Source: Bacteroidales bacterium
Lineage (GTDB): Bacteria; Bacteroidota; Bacteroidia; Bacteroidales; 4484-276
Assembly: GCA_014860585.1 (NCBI GenBank)
Contig: JACZJL010000010.1
Coordinates: 1 to 64,000 of the forward strand
Direction of reading: 5' to 3'
DNA length: 64,000 bases
Positions within the stretch are counted from its first letter, which is position 1, and each line of letters starts with the position of its first letter. A program made the translations under genes and the position numbers. This document shows, piece by piece, positions 34,339-43,582 of this stretch. The notes under the pieces are model-generated. The model saw only the letters and a list, made by a program, of their open reading frames with translations. It was not told the origin of the DNA and ran no database searches.

Positions 34339-34917
34339 TTAGTTATTCTGGTTTATTTTTGATTGACTTTTTCTGACAAGGTTCACATCACACTCAGGAC
34401 AAACCTCACTGCGACAGGGTTTTCCGAATTGATGCTCTTTTTCGAAACCACACTTCGGACAAACACAAAGGTCTGTACATCGGGGATTTGGTTCGTGTAT
34501 CTCTTCATTGATGGCATCATAATTTTCGAATTGGTCGCTTCCGCATAAAGGGCATCTATCCAATGGTTTGTCCTTTTCGGGGTGGTTAAAGTAGCAACCA
34601 CATGAATTACAGGCATACCAGTTACTGTCAAAGTAAACTTTGCCACCTTCGATGATCAGCGGTTTACCTTCAACCAGCGCCCATGCAATTTTTTGTCGTG
34701 CCCGGGAATAGATTCTTGTAAGGGTCGGCCTTGAAACATTCATAGCTTCAGCTGCCTGGTGATGATTCATCAGTTCATAATCGCATAACCTAAGCGCTTC
34801 GTATTCTTCGAAATGCAGGAAAACATCACCGCTCGAAGGCTCCCCACCATAGGGCTTAAACCCCGAAACTACAGGAGGATTACTGATTTTTCGCAAACGT
34901 TTTGGACGTGGTGACAT
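34339..34917 (-). CDS. DUF134 predicted DNA-binding regulator with extended zinc-ribbon C terminus
   Basis: 192 residues. The first ~95 residues are DUF134 (SPRPKRLRKISNPPVVSGFKP ... EYEALRLCDYELMNHHQAAEAMNVSRPTLTRIYSRARQKIA), a sigma70-region-4-like HTH. Two Cys4 ribbons follow (ACNSCGCY ... DRCPLCGSD and CVCPKCGFEKE ... CRSEVCPECD), longer than the typical DUF134 protein. DUF134 genes often precede NifX-like and MinD-Fd genes in anaerobes. It is first in the seven-gene cluster and the palindrome at 34950-34963 lies 33 bp upstream, so it may autoregulate. Confidence 0.85.
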   Translation of the reverse strand: MSPRPKRLRKISNPPVVSGFKPYGGEPSSGDVFLHFEEYEALRLCDYELMNHHQAAEAMNVSRPTLTRIYSRARQKIAWALVEGKPLIIEGGKVYFDSNWYACNSCGCYFNHPEKDKPLDRCPLCGSDQFENYDAINEEIHEPNPRCTDLCVCPKCGFEKEHQFGKPCRSEVCPECDVNLVRKSQSKINQNN

Positions 34918-35258
34918 TTGTTATGAGCATTTATACACTGCAAAGATAGTGAACATATGTTCATAATGAACAAATTTTTATAATTTTTTTGAAAATTTCT
35001 AGTGGAATAAAAACGAGTGTATTTTTATTCACGGTAATTAGAAAAACAAGATCTAATCAGCTCTTACGCTAATCAATGGGCATGTAGAAAGATTTAGGGG
35101 GGATGAGGCTATCTCAAAAGTCTTTCGTTTGGATTTTCCGTTTTTAAACCTTTGATCCCTAAAGAGAAAAAGTTGAAAATCAGGCTCCCTTTAGGGACGG
35201 GGTACTCCTGATTTTCAGCGGTTCGGGTTAAATCCAGACTTTTGAGATAGCCTCTTTT
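34918..35258. promoter_or_regulatory. Regulatory region of the ORP-like cluster plus nested-hairpin repeat
   Basis: A perfect 14-bp palindrome TGAACATATGTTCA lies at 34950-34963, and a further half site TGAACA at 34967-34972; both sit 33-55 bp upstream of the DUF134 start, in the position of an operator. From 35105 to 35254 there is a separate inverted-repeat element (see its own entry). Nothing else is recognised in this 341-bp gap. Confidence 0.6.
35105..35254. repeat. Nested-hairpin repeat element, copy 1
   Basis: Eighteen-base perfect inverted repeats, GAGGCTATCTCAAAAGTC at 35105-35122 and its complement at 35237-35254, flank an inner hairpin with GAAAATCAGG/CCTGATTTTC arms. It includes CTCCCTTTAGGG, a motif shared with the element at 59073. 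Non-coding, 150 bp. A related, divergent copy of its right end is at 61196-61240. Confidence 0.75.
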
Positions 35259-36194
35259 TCAGATCGTTTTTTTAAAGTAATCGATTGTATTCTTAAGGCC
35301 TTCTTCAAGTGGGATGGTGGGTTGCCAGTTGAGTATTTGCCTGGCTTTAGTGATGTCGGGTTTGCGTTGCATCGGATCGTCGGTGGGTAGTGGCCGGTAA
35401 ACAATCTTCGATTTTGAGCCGGTCATTTTAATCACCAGTTCGGCCAATTGTAAAATGGTGAATTCACCGGGATTACCAACATTTATCGGTCCGGTAATCT
35501 CATCATTCGTATTCATCATGCTGATCATCCCTTCAATCAGATCGTCAACATAGCAGAAACTGCGGGTTTGCATTCCATCGCCATAGATTGTGATGTCTCT
35601 GTTTTGTAATGCCTGGACAATGAAGTTTGAAACAACACGTCCGTCATTGGGGTGCATACGTGGTCCATAAGTATTAAAAATTCTGATGATTTTAATCCTT
35701 ACGTCGTTTTGTTTATGATAGTTTACAAAAAGAGTTTCTGCGGCGCGTTTTCCTTCGTCGTAGCAGGCACGTTCTCCGATAGGATTAACATGTCCCCAGT
35801 ATTCTTCCTGTTGAGGGTGAACTTCCGGGTCTCCATACACCTCGCTGGTAGATGCCTGAAGCACCTTTGCCCGGATGCGCTTGGCCAGCCCCAGCATATT
35901 GATGGCGCCCATCACCGATGTTTTGACGGTTTTAATCGGGTTGTACTGGTAGTGGATGGGAGATGCGGGGCATGCCAGGTTGTAAATCTCGTCCACTTCT
36001 ACAAAGTAAGGCATGGTTACATCGTGGCGCACCAATTCAAAATAGGGATGATTAAGCAGGTGAACAACATTTTGTTTTTGCCCGGTAAAGTAGTTGTCGA
36101 GACACACCACATCATGGCCCTGACCGAGCAGCCGTTCGCAAAGGTGTGAACCCAGGAATCCGGCGCCCCCTGTAACAAGGATACGTTTTCTCAT
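35259..36194 (-). CDS. uxs: UDP-glucuronate decarboxylase (UDP-xylose synthase)
   Basis: 311 residues, extended SDR. NAD-binding GGAGFLG at the N terminus, the catalytic Ser/Thr region [12 protein letters not shown], the YxxxK pair CYDEGK and the diagnostic [21 protein letters not shown] loop of the UXS group are present. It converts UDP-glucuronate to UDP-xylose. The preceding gene in the transcript (ugd, 15 bp away) provides UDP-glucuronate, so the pair makes UDP-xylose for cell-surface glycan. The gene ends next to the inverted-repeat element. Confidence 0.95.
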   Translation of the reverse strand: MRKRILVTGGAGFLGSHLCERLLGQGHDVVCLDNYFTGQKQNVVHLLNHPYFELVRHDVTMPYFVEVDEIYNLACPASPIHYQYNPIKTVKTSVMGAINMLGLAKRIRAKVLQASTSEVYGDPEVHPQQEEYWGHVNPIGERACYDEGKRAAETLFVNYHKQNDVRIKIIRIFNTYGPRMHPNDGRVVSNFIVQALQNRDITIYGDGMQTRSFCYVDDLIEGMISMMNTNDEITGPINVGNPGEFTILQLAELVIKMTGSKSKIVYRPLPTDDPMQRKPDITKARQILNWQPTIPLEEGLKNTIDYFKKTI

Positions 36195-36209
36195 TATTTT
36201 TAATTTAAG

Positions 36210-37535
36210 CTATAATCCGGTGTTAACTCCGATACAGAAATAATCAAAGCAGGCTTCTTTCATTTCGTTGCGGTCATAAATATTGCGACCGTCAAAAATC
36301 ACATGTTTAGCCATCAGCTTTTGCATCACTTTGTAGTTGGGGAAGCGGAACTCGATCCACTCGGTGACAAGCAGTAAAGCATCAGCATCGAGCAAAGCAT
36401 CGAGTGGATCCTTGGCGTACTCGATCACATCACCGATGCGACGGTGAGCCTCCTCCATGGCCGCCGGATCATAAGCTTTAACTTTACATCCGGCTTTGAT
36501 AAGCTTTTCGATCAAGACAAGTGAAGGGGCTTCGCGCATATCATCAGTTTGTGGTTTGAACGACAACCCCCACATAGCAATGTTTAATCCTTTTAAACGG
36601 CCATCGAAATAGTTCTCCAGCTTATGAAACAACACTGATTTCTGATCTTCGTTCACATCTTCAACAGCCTGGATTATCCTGAGTTTGTGGTTGTATTCCT
36701 CTCCGGTTTTCATCAGCGCTTTAACATCTTTTGGGAAGCATGAACCACCATATCCGATTCCTGAATAGAGGAATTTACTGCCAATCCGTGAGTCGCTGCC
36801 GATACCTTTGCGAACCATATTGACATCGGCACCAACCAGTTCGCAAAGGTTTGCAATATCGTTCATAAAGCTGATACGTGTGGCAAGCATGGCGTTTGCG
36901 GCGTACTTGGTCATTTCTGCTGAAGGAACGTCCATGAAAATCACCGGGTGATTATTTAGTGTGAAGGGCCGGTATAGTTTGCTCATTACATCGCGGGCAA
37001 AATCTGTTTCGACTCCTACCACAATGCGATCAGGTCTCATGAAGTCCTCAATGGCAGCTCCTTCTTTGAGGAATTCAGGGTTTGAAACGACATCGAAAGA
37101 GATTTGTTCGCCACGTTTGTCTAACTCTTCCTGAATGGCTTTCCTGACTTTTTTGGCCGTTCCAACTGGAACAGTACTTTTTGTGACGATGATTAAATGT
37201 TTGGTCATTTGTTGTCCAACTGTGCGGGCCACGTCAAGCACATATTTCAGGTCGGCGCTCCCATCCTCATCCGGTGGGGTTCCAACAGCTGAAAAGATCA
37301 CTTCAGCATCGTTGATACATGAAGCTAAATCAGTAGTGAACCGAAGCTTTTCGCGTGAAATATTTCGTACCAACATATCATCGAGGCCGGGTTCATAAAT
37401 CGGCGAAATCCCGTTCTTCAGCTTTTCAATCTTAGCCACATCAATGTCAACGCAGGTTACATCAATCCCTACTTCGGCAAAACAAGCGCCGGTTACCAGT
37501 CCGACATAACCCGATCCTACAATTACAATTTTCAT
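36210..37535 (-). CDS. ugd: UDP-glucose 6-dehydrogenase
   Basis: 441 residues, three-domain UGDH. The NAD-binding GSGYVGLVTGACFAEVG lies at the N terminus, the catalytic Cys is in IGYGGSCFPKDVKAL, and the UDP-binding C-terminal domain contains IAMWGLSFKPQTDDMREAPS. It oxidises UDP-glucose to UDP-glucuronate with two NAD+. Operonic with uxs; the next gene is DUF2461 in the same orientation. Full length. Confidence 0.96.
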   Translation of the reverse strand: MKIVIVGSGYVGLVTGACFAEVGIDVTCVDIDVAKIEKLKNGISPIYEPGLDDMLVRNISREKLRFTTDLASCINDAEVIFSAVGTPPDEDGSADLKYVLDVARTVGQQMTKHLIIVTKSTVPVGTAKKVRKAIQEELDKRGEQISFDVVSNPEFLKEGAAIEDFMRPDRIVVGVETDFARDVMSKLYRPFTLNNHPVIFMDVPSAEMTKYAANAMLATRISFMNDIANLCELVGADVNMVRKGIGSDSRIGSKFLYSGIGYGGSCFPKDVKALMKTGEEYNHKLRIIQAVEDVNEDQKSVLFHKLENYFDGRLKGLNIAMWGLSFKPQTDDMREAPSLVLIEKLIKAGCKVKAYDPAAMEEAHRRIGDVIEYAKDPLDALLDADALLLVTEWIEFRFPNYKVMQKLMAKHVIFDGRNIYDRNEMKEACFDYFCIGVNTGL

Positions 37536-37573
37536 TATTTATTAGTTTATAATATTATTCTGAGAAATGAAAT

Positions 37574-38230
37574 CTATCGCTCATCTACTGCCCGGTTTAG
37601 AAACCGGATAAAGGGCATCATGGTGCGAAATGCTTCTGCCGCCTGCGACAAAAGTCTGCTGCTCCTTACCGTTTCATCGGTCAGATTCATTCCAACGACG
37701 TAACTCTTATACTTAAGCAGATCAACATCTGCAAACTCTGGCGGGAAGTCTTTTGGTGGCTTTTTCAGCTTATCACCGTTCATGACTCCGAATTTGCTGA
37801 CAAAATCAGGATGGTTAATGATGCTTTTAAACTCTCCGGGGAAATGGTAAATCTCCAACCTGATCAGTTTGAGGATATCAGCCGGAGGCATCCATTTTCC
37901 GCCCCCAATGAACGAACTGCCCGGCTCGATATGCAGGTAATAACCGGAGAAATGGCTGTTCTTTCCGCCACGGCTCATGTAGGCGCCCATGTTGGTTTTG
38001 AAAGGATCTTTGTCCTTGCTGAACCTGACATCGCGATAAATCCTGAAAATGCAATCTTTTGGCATCAGGAAACCGATATCACCGTCAAAGGCAGCAATCT
38101 CTTTTATCAGTTGCGCGGTAAATTCTTCATGTTGGTTTTTCACTTCCTGGTACCAGTCCTTGCTTGCGGTAAACCATTCGCGGGAATTGTTCTTTTTAAG
38201 TTCAGTAAGAAAATTGAGTATTAGTTCCAT
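37574..38230 (-). CDS. DUF2461 domain protein
   Basis: 218 residues, full-length DUF2461 (TIGR02453-type): the opening FLTELKKNNSREWFTASKDWY, the central RDVRFSKDKDPFKTNMGAYMSR and the C-terminal SYVVGMNLTDE segment are conserved. The function is unknown; the family is found in many bacteria and fungi. It is upstream of ugd with 39 bp between, possibly on the same transcript. The ATG at 38230 agrees with the family. Confidence 0.9.
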   Translation of the reverse strand: MELILNFLTELKKNNSREWFTASKDWYQEVKNQHEEFTAQLIKEIAAFDGDIGFLMPKDCIFRIYRDVRFSKDKDPFKTNMGAYMSRGGKNSHFSGYYLHIEPGSSFIGGGKWMPPADILKLIRLEIYHFPGEFKSIINHPDFVSKFGVMNGDKLKKPPKDFPPEFADVDLLKYKSYVVGMNLTDETVRSSRLLSQAAEAFRTMMPFIRFLNRAVDER

Positions 38231-38357
38231 TCAATCCTGAATTTTTATTGGTCATTTGCAAAAGTACTTTGTTTTGGATAATTGAATACCTTTGGCGCAA
38301 AACATCACGAACTTCGGGCGGCAGACATTGAAAAAATTAAGCACTTCTACCGGAACT

Positions 38358-39524
38358 ATGCTAAAGCTAACATTGCTGTTGACCGGCAGTATGACCGTAT
38401 TGGCCGGGGCAGGTATCACCGCTGCCATCCCTGAGATACAACTTCAATTTCGGGATGTACCCAATGCCGGGCTTCTGAGCAAGCTTGTTTTGACCATCCC
38501 GGCATTAGTGATTGCCCTGCTGGCTCCTTTTGCGGGGCAAATCGTTGACAGGTCGGGACGCAAAAAGCCTTTAATGATTTCGCTTACCCTTTACGCTTTG
38601 GCCGGCACATCAGGATTTTATCTGAACGGTCTTTATTTTATACTTGCAGGACGCGCCCTCCTTGGGTTGGCGGTGGCGGGGTTAATGACCGTAAACACTA
38701 CTTTGATAGGTGATTATTTTGATGGAACAGAGCGAAGCCGTTTTATGGGTTTACAGGGGGCATTTATGTCGTTTGGTGGGGTGACTTTTGTAATGGCCGG
38801 AGGTATTTTGGCTGACATTTCGTGGAGGGCGCCTTTCCTGGTTTACGCTTTTTCCATTATTATTCTGTTTCTGACCATATTCTACATCTACGAACCGGAA
38901 ATATTTACTCAACAAATCAGGAATAAACCCCCTCGGGACCAGGATCATCAAATAAATAATTACCTGTTGGTTTATGGTGTTGCGTTTCTTGGTATGTTGT
39001 TTTTCTATGTAATTCCCACGCAAGTGCCTTTTTTGCTTCATCAAACCGGTAAGTTGTCAAACGCTGCCATCGGTTATTCTATCAGTGCAGCCATTCTTGC
39101 CGGCGCGCTGGCTTCATTACAATACGGCAGACTTAAATCGCGATTCAGCTTTTACCAGATTTATGCACTTACTTTTACGTTGATGGGCGCCGGTTATTTC
39201 ATCATCATGTTTGTGAACGATTTCTGGCCAATTCTTGCCGGATTAATTCTTGCCGGGCTTGGTACAGGTTTGCTGATGCCCAATACCAATCTGTGGCTCA
39301 TCACTCTTGCACCCGCTGAACGACGTGGCAGGATGGTCGGGTTGCTCAATATGGCTGTGTATGCGGGGCAATTTCTTTCACCGGTTATCCTGTATCCATT
39401 GGTGCAATGGCACTCCTTACATTTTTCAATTGGCATTTGCGGGATTATCATGTTAGTCATGGCTTTGGCTTTTCTACTCAAAACCAGAAAGAAAACACTC
39501 ATCGTTGAAAATCACTCTGGTTAG
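38358..39524 (+). CDS. MFS transporter (drug/sugar-type)
   Basis: 388 residues from the ATG at 38358, with twelve predicted membrane segments. The family signature in the loop between helices 2 and 3 is present as GQIVDRSGRKK, and the long central loop separates two six-helix halves. The substrate cannot be read from sequence; efflux is likely from the LPNTNLW/GLGTGLLMPN-type helix 10. Two TTG codons (38292, 38328) are in frame, but the ATG leaves a normal first helix. Stands alone. Confidence 0.85.
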   Translation: MLKLTLLLTGSMTVLAGAGITAAIPEIQLQFRDVPNAGLLSKLVLTIPALVIALLAPFAGQIVDRSGRKKPLMISLTLYALAGTSGFYLNGLYFILAGRALLGLAVAGLMTVNTTLIGDYFDGTERSRFMGLQGAFMSFGGVTFVMAGGILADISWRAPFLVYAFSIIILFLTIFYIYEPEIFTQQIRNKPPRDQDHQINNYLLVYGVAFLGMLFFYVIPTQVPFLLHQTGKLSNAAIGYSISAAILAGALASLQYGRLKSRFSFYQIYALTFTLMGAGYFIIMFVNDFWPILAGLILAGLGTGLLMPNTNLWLITLAPAERRGRMVGLLNMAVYAGQFLSPVILYPLVQWHSLHFSIGICGIIMLVMALAFLLKTRKKTLIVENHSG

Positions 39525-39658
39525 TTTTCTTGCTGGCTCCCCCGAAGTAAAAATATTAGAACCGGGTTTTATGAAAAAAAATGATTCTGTAAGCTCAATA
39601 AGATTGAAACAGCATTACTTTCGCATTCGTTTTTGTAAATCAAACAATCAATACCATC

Positions 39659-41383
39659 ATGCATCCGCTTTTACTTATGGTTCTGGTTTTTGGCGGCTAT
39701 ATTTTAATGTACCGCTTTTATGGAAGATTTATCAGCCGAAAGATCTTTAAGATTGATGTAAAAGTCAAAGTTCCATCCGAAACAATGAATGACGGATTTG
39801 ACTATGTTCCTACCAAAAAGGAGATTATTTTCGGTCACCATTTCACTTCCATTGCCGGTACAGGGCCAATTGTCGGGCCTGCCATTGCAATCATCTGGGG
39901 TTGGGTGCCGGCAGTGTTGTGGGTTTTCTTTGGAAGTATTTTTATCGGCGCCGTGCATGATTTTGGTGTTTTGATAGCCTCAATGCGCAACCGCGGCCAT
40001 TCCATAGCTGAGATTACCGGTATTTATCTGAATAAGCGCACGAAGGTGTTTTTTTACATCATCGGGTTGTTGGAACTTTGGATTTTCATTGCCATTCTTG
40101 GACTTATAATGGCTATCATTTTCGACATGTACCCAGGTTCTGTGGTTCCAATATGGCTTGAGATTCCAATTGCAGTCTGGCTTGGTTTCCAGGTGTACCG
40201 CAGGGGAAAAGATTTTCTTAAACTTAGCATCATTGCGGTGATAATTATGTACGTAACTGTAATCCTTGGCAATTATATTCCGTTGAGAATTACTGAAATT
40301 TTTGGAATTCCTGCCACCGGTATCTGGACCATTCTCTTACTTATTTATGCTTTTATAGCTTCAATTTTACCGGTTACTACTTTACTCCAACCGCGCGATT
40401 TCATCAATTCACACCAGTTGATACTTGCAATGGGATTGCTTGTAGTTGGGATCGTTTTCTCGTCATTTAATGCAGAGTTTGGTTTTGTTGCTCCGGCTTA
40501 CAATCCTGTTCCGGTTGATGCGCCTCCGCTTTGGCCATTTATCTTCATTATTATAGCGTGCGGCGCTGTTTCCGGGTTTCATGCCATTGTTTCGTCCGGC
40601 ACCTCATCCAAGCAGGTGGCCAGCGAAAAGGATGCGTTGTTTGTAGGTTATGGAAGTATGCTTATCGAAGGGGCACTTGCACTTTTGGTTATTATCGCAG
40701 TGGGAGCGGGAATTGGGTTAGGGTTCACAACAGAAAACGGTGCAGTAATAACTGGCATTTCAGCCTGGGGGAGTAATTATGGTTCATGGGCAGCAGCCTC
40801 AGGAATGGCTTCAAAAATCAACGTTTTTGTTGAAGGATCGGCCAACATGATCACAGCCGCCGGCATCCCAAAAACAATCGCAGTAATTATTATGGGTGTG
40901 TTTGTTGCCTCTTTTGCCGGAACCAGCCTTGACACTTCAGCCCGAATGCAGCGTTTTTTCCTTCAGGAACTTTTTGGGAAGGGTATGAATAGTCCTTTTC
41001 GAAACAACTATTTCGCTACTGCCATTGTAATCATTTCCGCTGCAATTCTGGCTTTTGTCACCGGCACCGATGGAAAAGGCGCGCTTATGCTCTGGCCTTT
41101 GTTTGGGATTATTAACCAGGTGCTTGCTGCCCTCGCATTAGTCGTGCTTACGGTTTACCTTAAAAAGAAAGGAGGACTTCGGTGGATCATTACCGCCATA
41201 CCTGCTGTTTTCATGGGGTTCAACACTTTGTGGGCAGCTTTACTGAACCAGATTTCATGGGACAAGCAACACAATTGGCTCCTGCTGGCAGTCAATGCTG
41301 TAATCATTATCCTTTCATTTTGGGTAATTATCGAAGGCGTGCTCATCTTTTTCAAAACCAAAACCGAAAGTGCAAAAGTTTGA
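39659..41383 (+). CDS. cstA: CstA-family carbon starvation protein (pyruvate/peptide transporter)
   Basis: 574 residues, with about 15 membrane segments and the CstA signature GHHFTSIAGTGPIVGPAIAIIWGW near residue 60. It also has the FMAL-type VHDFGVLIASMRNRGHSIAEI helix and later SSGTSSKQVASEKDA. It lacks the C-terminal extension of E. coli CstA (701 aa), as do most Bacteroidota members. Homologues import pyruvate or peptides during starvation. The ATG at 39659 gives a normal first helix. Confidence 0.92.
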   Translation: MHPLLLMVLVFGGYILMYRFYGRFISRKIFKIDVKVKVPSETMNDGFDYVPTKKEIIFGHHFTSIAGTGPIVGPAIAIIWGWVPAVLWVFFGSIFIGAVHDFGVLIASMRNRGHSIAEITGIYLNKRTKVFFYIIGLLELWIFIAILGLIMAIIFDMYPGSVVPIWLEIPIAVWLGFQVYRRGKDFLKLSIIAVIIMYVTVILGNYIPLRITEIFGIPATGIWTILLLIYAFIASILPVTTLLQPRDFINSHQLILAMGLLVVGIVFSSFNAEFGFVAPAYNPVPVDAPPLWPFIFIIIACGAVSGFHAIVSSGTSSKQVASEKDALFVGYGSMLIEGALALLVIIAVGAGIGLGFTTENGAVITGISAWGSNYGSWAAASGMASKINVFVEGSANMITAAGIPKTIAVIIMGVFVASFAGTSLDTSARMQRFFLQELFGKGMNSPFRNNYFATAIVIISAAILAFVTGTDGKGALMLWPLFGIINQVLAALALVVLTVYLKKKGGLRWIITAIPAVFMGFNTLWAALLNQISWDKQHNWLLLAVNAVIIILSFWVIIEGVLIFFKTKTESAKV

Positions 41384-41781
41384 TCTTTTATATTGACTAT
41401 TTTCAAACCGGTTTGAATCAATCCAGGTATAATTTTATGATGAGTTGCACAAAATCGATCGAAAGTTGACCAGAAACGACCTGCAACGTTGCATCTTACT
41501 AAAGACGAATTTATCCGCAAAAGAGATTTCATATCTTATGGAGAACAGCCAGGAATCGGTCAAAACATGCAGCTATCGCTTCCGTAAAAAGCGCAACCAT
41601 GGAGCAAAAATAGCACAGAATGCTTTTAACCGTTGGATATAGCACTGATGTTTAAAGTTGATTTCTTTTCGGGAAAAGCAGCGCTCTGCTTTGTACATAC
41701 TAAATGGAAAATTCAAACTGACTTGCCCAAATTGCGTATCTTTGCACCCAAACCAACGTAATTATTTTCTACCGGGATTTC
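41384..41781. other. Intergenic stretch with a gene fragment
   Basis: A 398-bp gap holding the LuxR-like HTH relic at 41445-41642. The remaining sequence before the sigma-54 regulator shows no other gene or clear promoter. Confidence 0.5.
41445..41642 (+). pseudogene. Orphan LuxR-type HTH fragment
   Basis: The 65-codon frame contains LTRNDLQRCILLKTNLSAKEISYLMENSQESVKTCSYRFRKK in segments, matching the C-terminal LuxR-like HTH of Bacteroidota sensor/regulator proteins (typical form LT..E..LC.L...LS.KEIA..L..S..SV...RYR.RKK). No sensor or receiver part and no ATG start lie upstream. The frame opens at a TTG and ends in a non-conserved tail. I read it as a decayed remnant of a larger regulator; a very short active protein is less likely. 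Confidence 0.55.
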
Positions 41782-43005
41782 ATGGAAATTCAAGCAATTA
41801 AACAACGATTCGGGATCATTGGAAATGATCCTAAACTAAACCGGGCGATCGACATTGCCAAACAGGTTGCAGCTACTGATCTCACGGTGCTGATTACCGG
41901 CGAAAGCGGAACCGGAAAAGAAGTTTTTCCACAAATTATTCATCAGCTCAGCGCCCGAAAACACAAATCATATATTGCCGTGAACTGTGGCGCTATCCCC
42001 GAAGGTACAATTGACTCCGAGTTATTTGGACACGAGAAGGGGTCGTTCACCGGTGCTCATGAGTCGAGAAAAGGATATTTTGAAGAAGTAAACGGTGGTA
42101 CCATTTTCCTGGATGAAGTAGCAGAATTACCACTTTCAACCCAGGTAAGGCTGCTCAGGGTGCTCGAATCCGGTGAGTTCATGAGGGTTGGCTCTTCCAA
42201 AGTGATTAAAACTGACGTTCGGGTGATTGCTGCAACCAATGTGCAGATTACCGATGCCATCCAACGTGGAAAATTCAGGCAGGACCTGTATTACAGACTC
42301 AATTCCGTCCCCATTCAAATACCGCCTCTCCGTGAGCGAAAAGAAGATATTCATCTCCTTTTCAGGAAATTTGCAACTGATTTTGCCGAAAAATACCGTA
42401 TGCCGGCACTCCAGCTAACTGAAGAAGCAGTTACTTTACTTTCGAACTATCGATGGGACGGGAACATCAGGCAATTAAAAAATATTACCGAACAAATTTC
42501 AATCATCGAAAGCGAGCGGATTATCTCTAATGCTACCTTGTTGAAATATCTTCCCAAAGCGACAACTTCTACATTACCGGTGCTTTATTCAAAGGAAGAA
42601 TTCAATCACGACCTTACAGATCGCGACATTCTTTATAAAGTGTTATGGGATATGCGCGGCGACATCAATGAACTGAAACGCACGATCAGAGAGATGTCGC
42701 AAAAAGGCGAAACGAAACATCTTCAGGAAAGCGACCCGGTTCTTATTAAGAAGTTTTACCATGACATTAGCAACGAGGTGAAAGATTATGAAGAAGGTGT
42801 GCTGACCGACGATGACTATGAGCAACTTGCCGAGGATGCTGACAATGGTAAGATTGAGGAGTCGCTATCGATACAGGATAAAGAAATTGATCTGATCAGA
42901 AAAGCGCTGGCCAAACACAACGGCAAACGAAAAGTGGCAGCCAGGGAGCTTGGTATCTCGGAGCGGACGCTGTACAGAAAAATTAAGGAATTCAATATCA
43001 ACTAA
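41782..43005 (+). CDS. Sigma-54-dependent transcriptional activator without receiver domain
   Basis: 407 residues. The AAA+ domain starts almost at the N terminus, with Walker A GESGTGKE at 40-47, the sigma54-contact loop GSFTGA at 87-92 and arginine-finger region RLREDLYYRLNSV. A linker and a Fis-type HTH (KRKVAARELGISERTLYRKIKEF) end the protein. No receiver, GAF or PAS domain precedes the AAA+ domain, so activity must be controlled by another protein or be constitutive. Directly upstream of lptE (stop and start touch), a pairing seen in many Bacteroidota genomes. Confidence 0.93.
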   Translation: MEIQAIKQRFGIIGNDPKLNRAIDIAKQVAATDLTVLITGESGTGKEVFPQIIHQLSARKHKSYIAVNCGAIPEGTIDSELFGHEKGSFTGAHESRKGYFEEVNGGTIFLDEVAELPLSTQVRLLRVLESGEFMRVGSSKVIKTDVRVIAATNVQITDAIQRGKFRQDLYYRLNSVPIQIPPLRERKEDIHLLFRKFATDFAEKYRMPALQLTEEAVTLLSNYRWDGNIRQLKNITEQISIIESERIISNATLLKYLPKATTSTLPVLYSKEEFNHDLTDRDILYKVLWDMRGDINELKRTIREMSQKGETKHLQESDPVLIKKFYHDISNEVKDYEEGVLTDDDYEQLAEDADNGKIEESLSIQDKEIDLIRKALAKHNGKRKVAARELGISERTLYRKIKEFNIN

Positions 43006-43527
43006 ATGAACACTGTTTTTAAACCCGGATTTTATTTTACACTGGTATTTATCCTTCTTTCAGCACCTGCCTGCAAGATGAATTATTCCTTTACAGGCGC
43101 CTCCATTCCACCGGGTGTAAAAACTATCCAAATTGAAAATTTTCCGAATAATGCTTTACTTATTAACCCAACATTGAGCCAGGACCTTACCGATGCATTA
43201 CGAAACAAATTCCTCTCGCAAACAAACCTTTCTTTGGTAAACCAGGGTGGAGATCTTGTAATTACCGGAGAAATTACCGACTTTAACACCCGTCCGACCG
43301 CTATCCAGGCCAATGATATTGCAGCCCTGAACAGACTGACCATTACCATTAAGGTTTCATTCGTAAATAACATTGATAAAACACAGAGTTTTCAAAACCA
43401 GTCTTTCTCGAGATTCGAAGAATACCCCAGCACACAGGACTTGCTCACTGTTCAGGATGTGCTGGTTAAACAAATCAACGAACAGCTTGTTGAGGATATA
43501 TTCAACAAAACCGTTGTGAACTGGTAG
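43006..43527 (+). CDS. lptE: LptE-like outer-membrane lipoprotein
   Basis: 173 residues with an N-terminal signal (FYFTLVFILLSAPAC) ending in a lipobox Cys, followed by the LptE domain (GVKTIQIENFPNNALLINPTLSQDLTDAL ... LVITGEITDFNTRPTAI). LptE plugs the LptD barrel and helps deliver LPS. The start codon ATG follows the TAA of the regulator gene with no gap. The lptD partner is at 26075 in the other orientation. Confidence 0.88.
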   Translation: MNTVFKPGFYFTLVFILLSAPACKMNYSFTGASIPPGVKTIQIENFPNNALLINPTLSQDLTDALRNKFLSQTNLSLVNQGGDLVITGEITDFNTRPTAIQANDIAALNRLTITIKVSFVNNIDKTQSFQNQSFSRFEEYPSTQDLLTVQDVLVKQINEQLVEDIFNKTVVNW

Positions 43528-43582
43528 CTCTGTTTGATTGCAGAATGGATTTTAACTTACAAATAGAATTATCCCTGAAATC

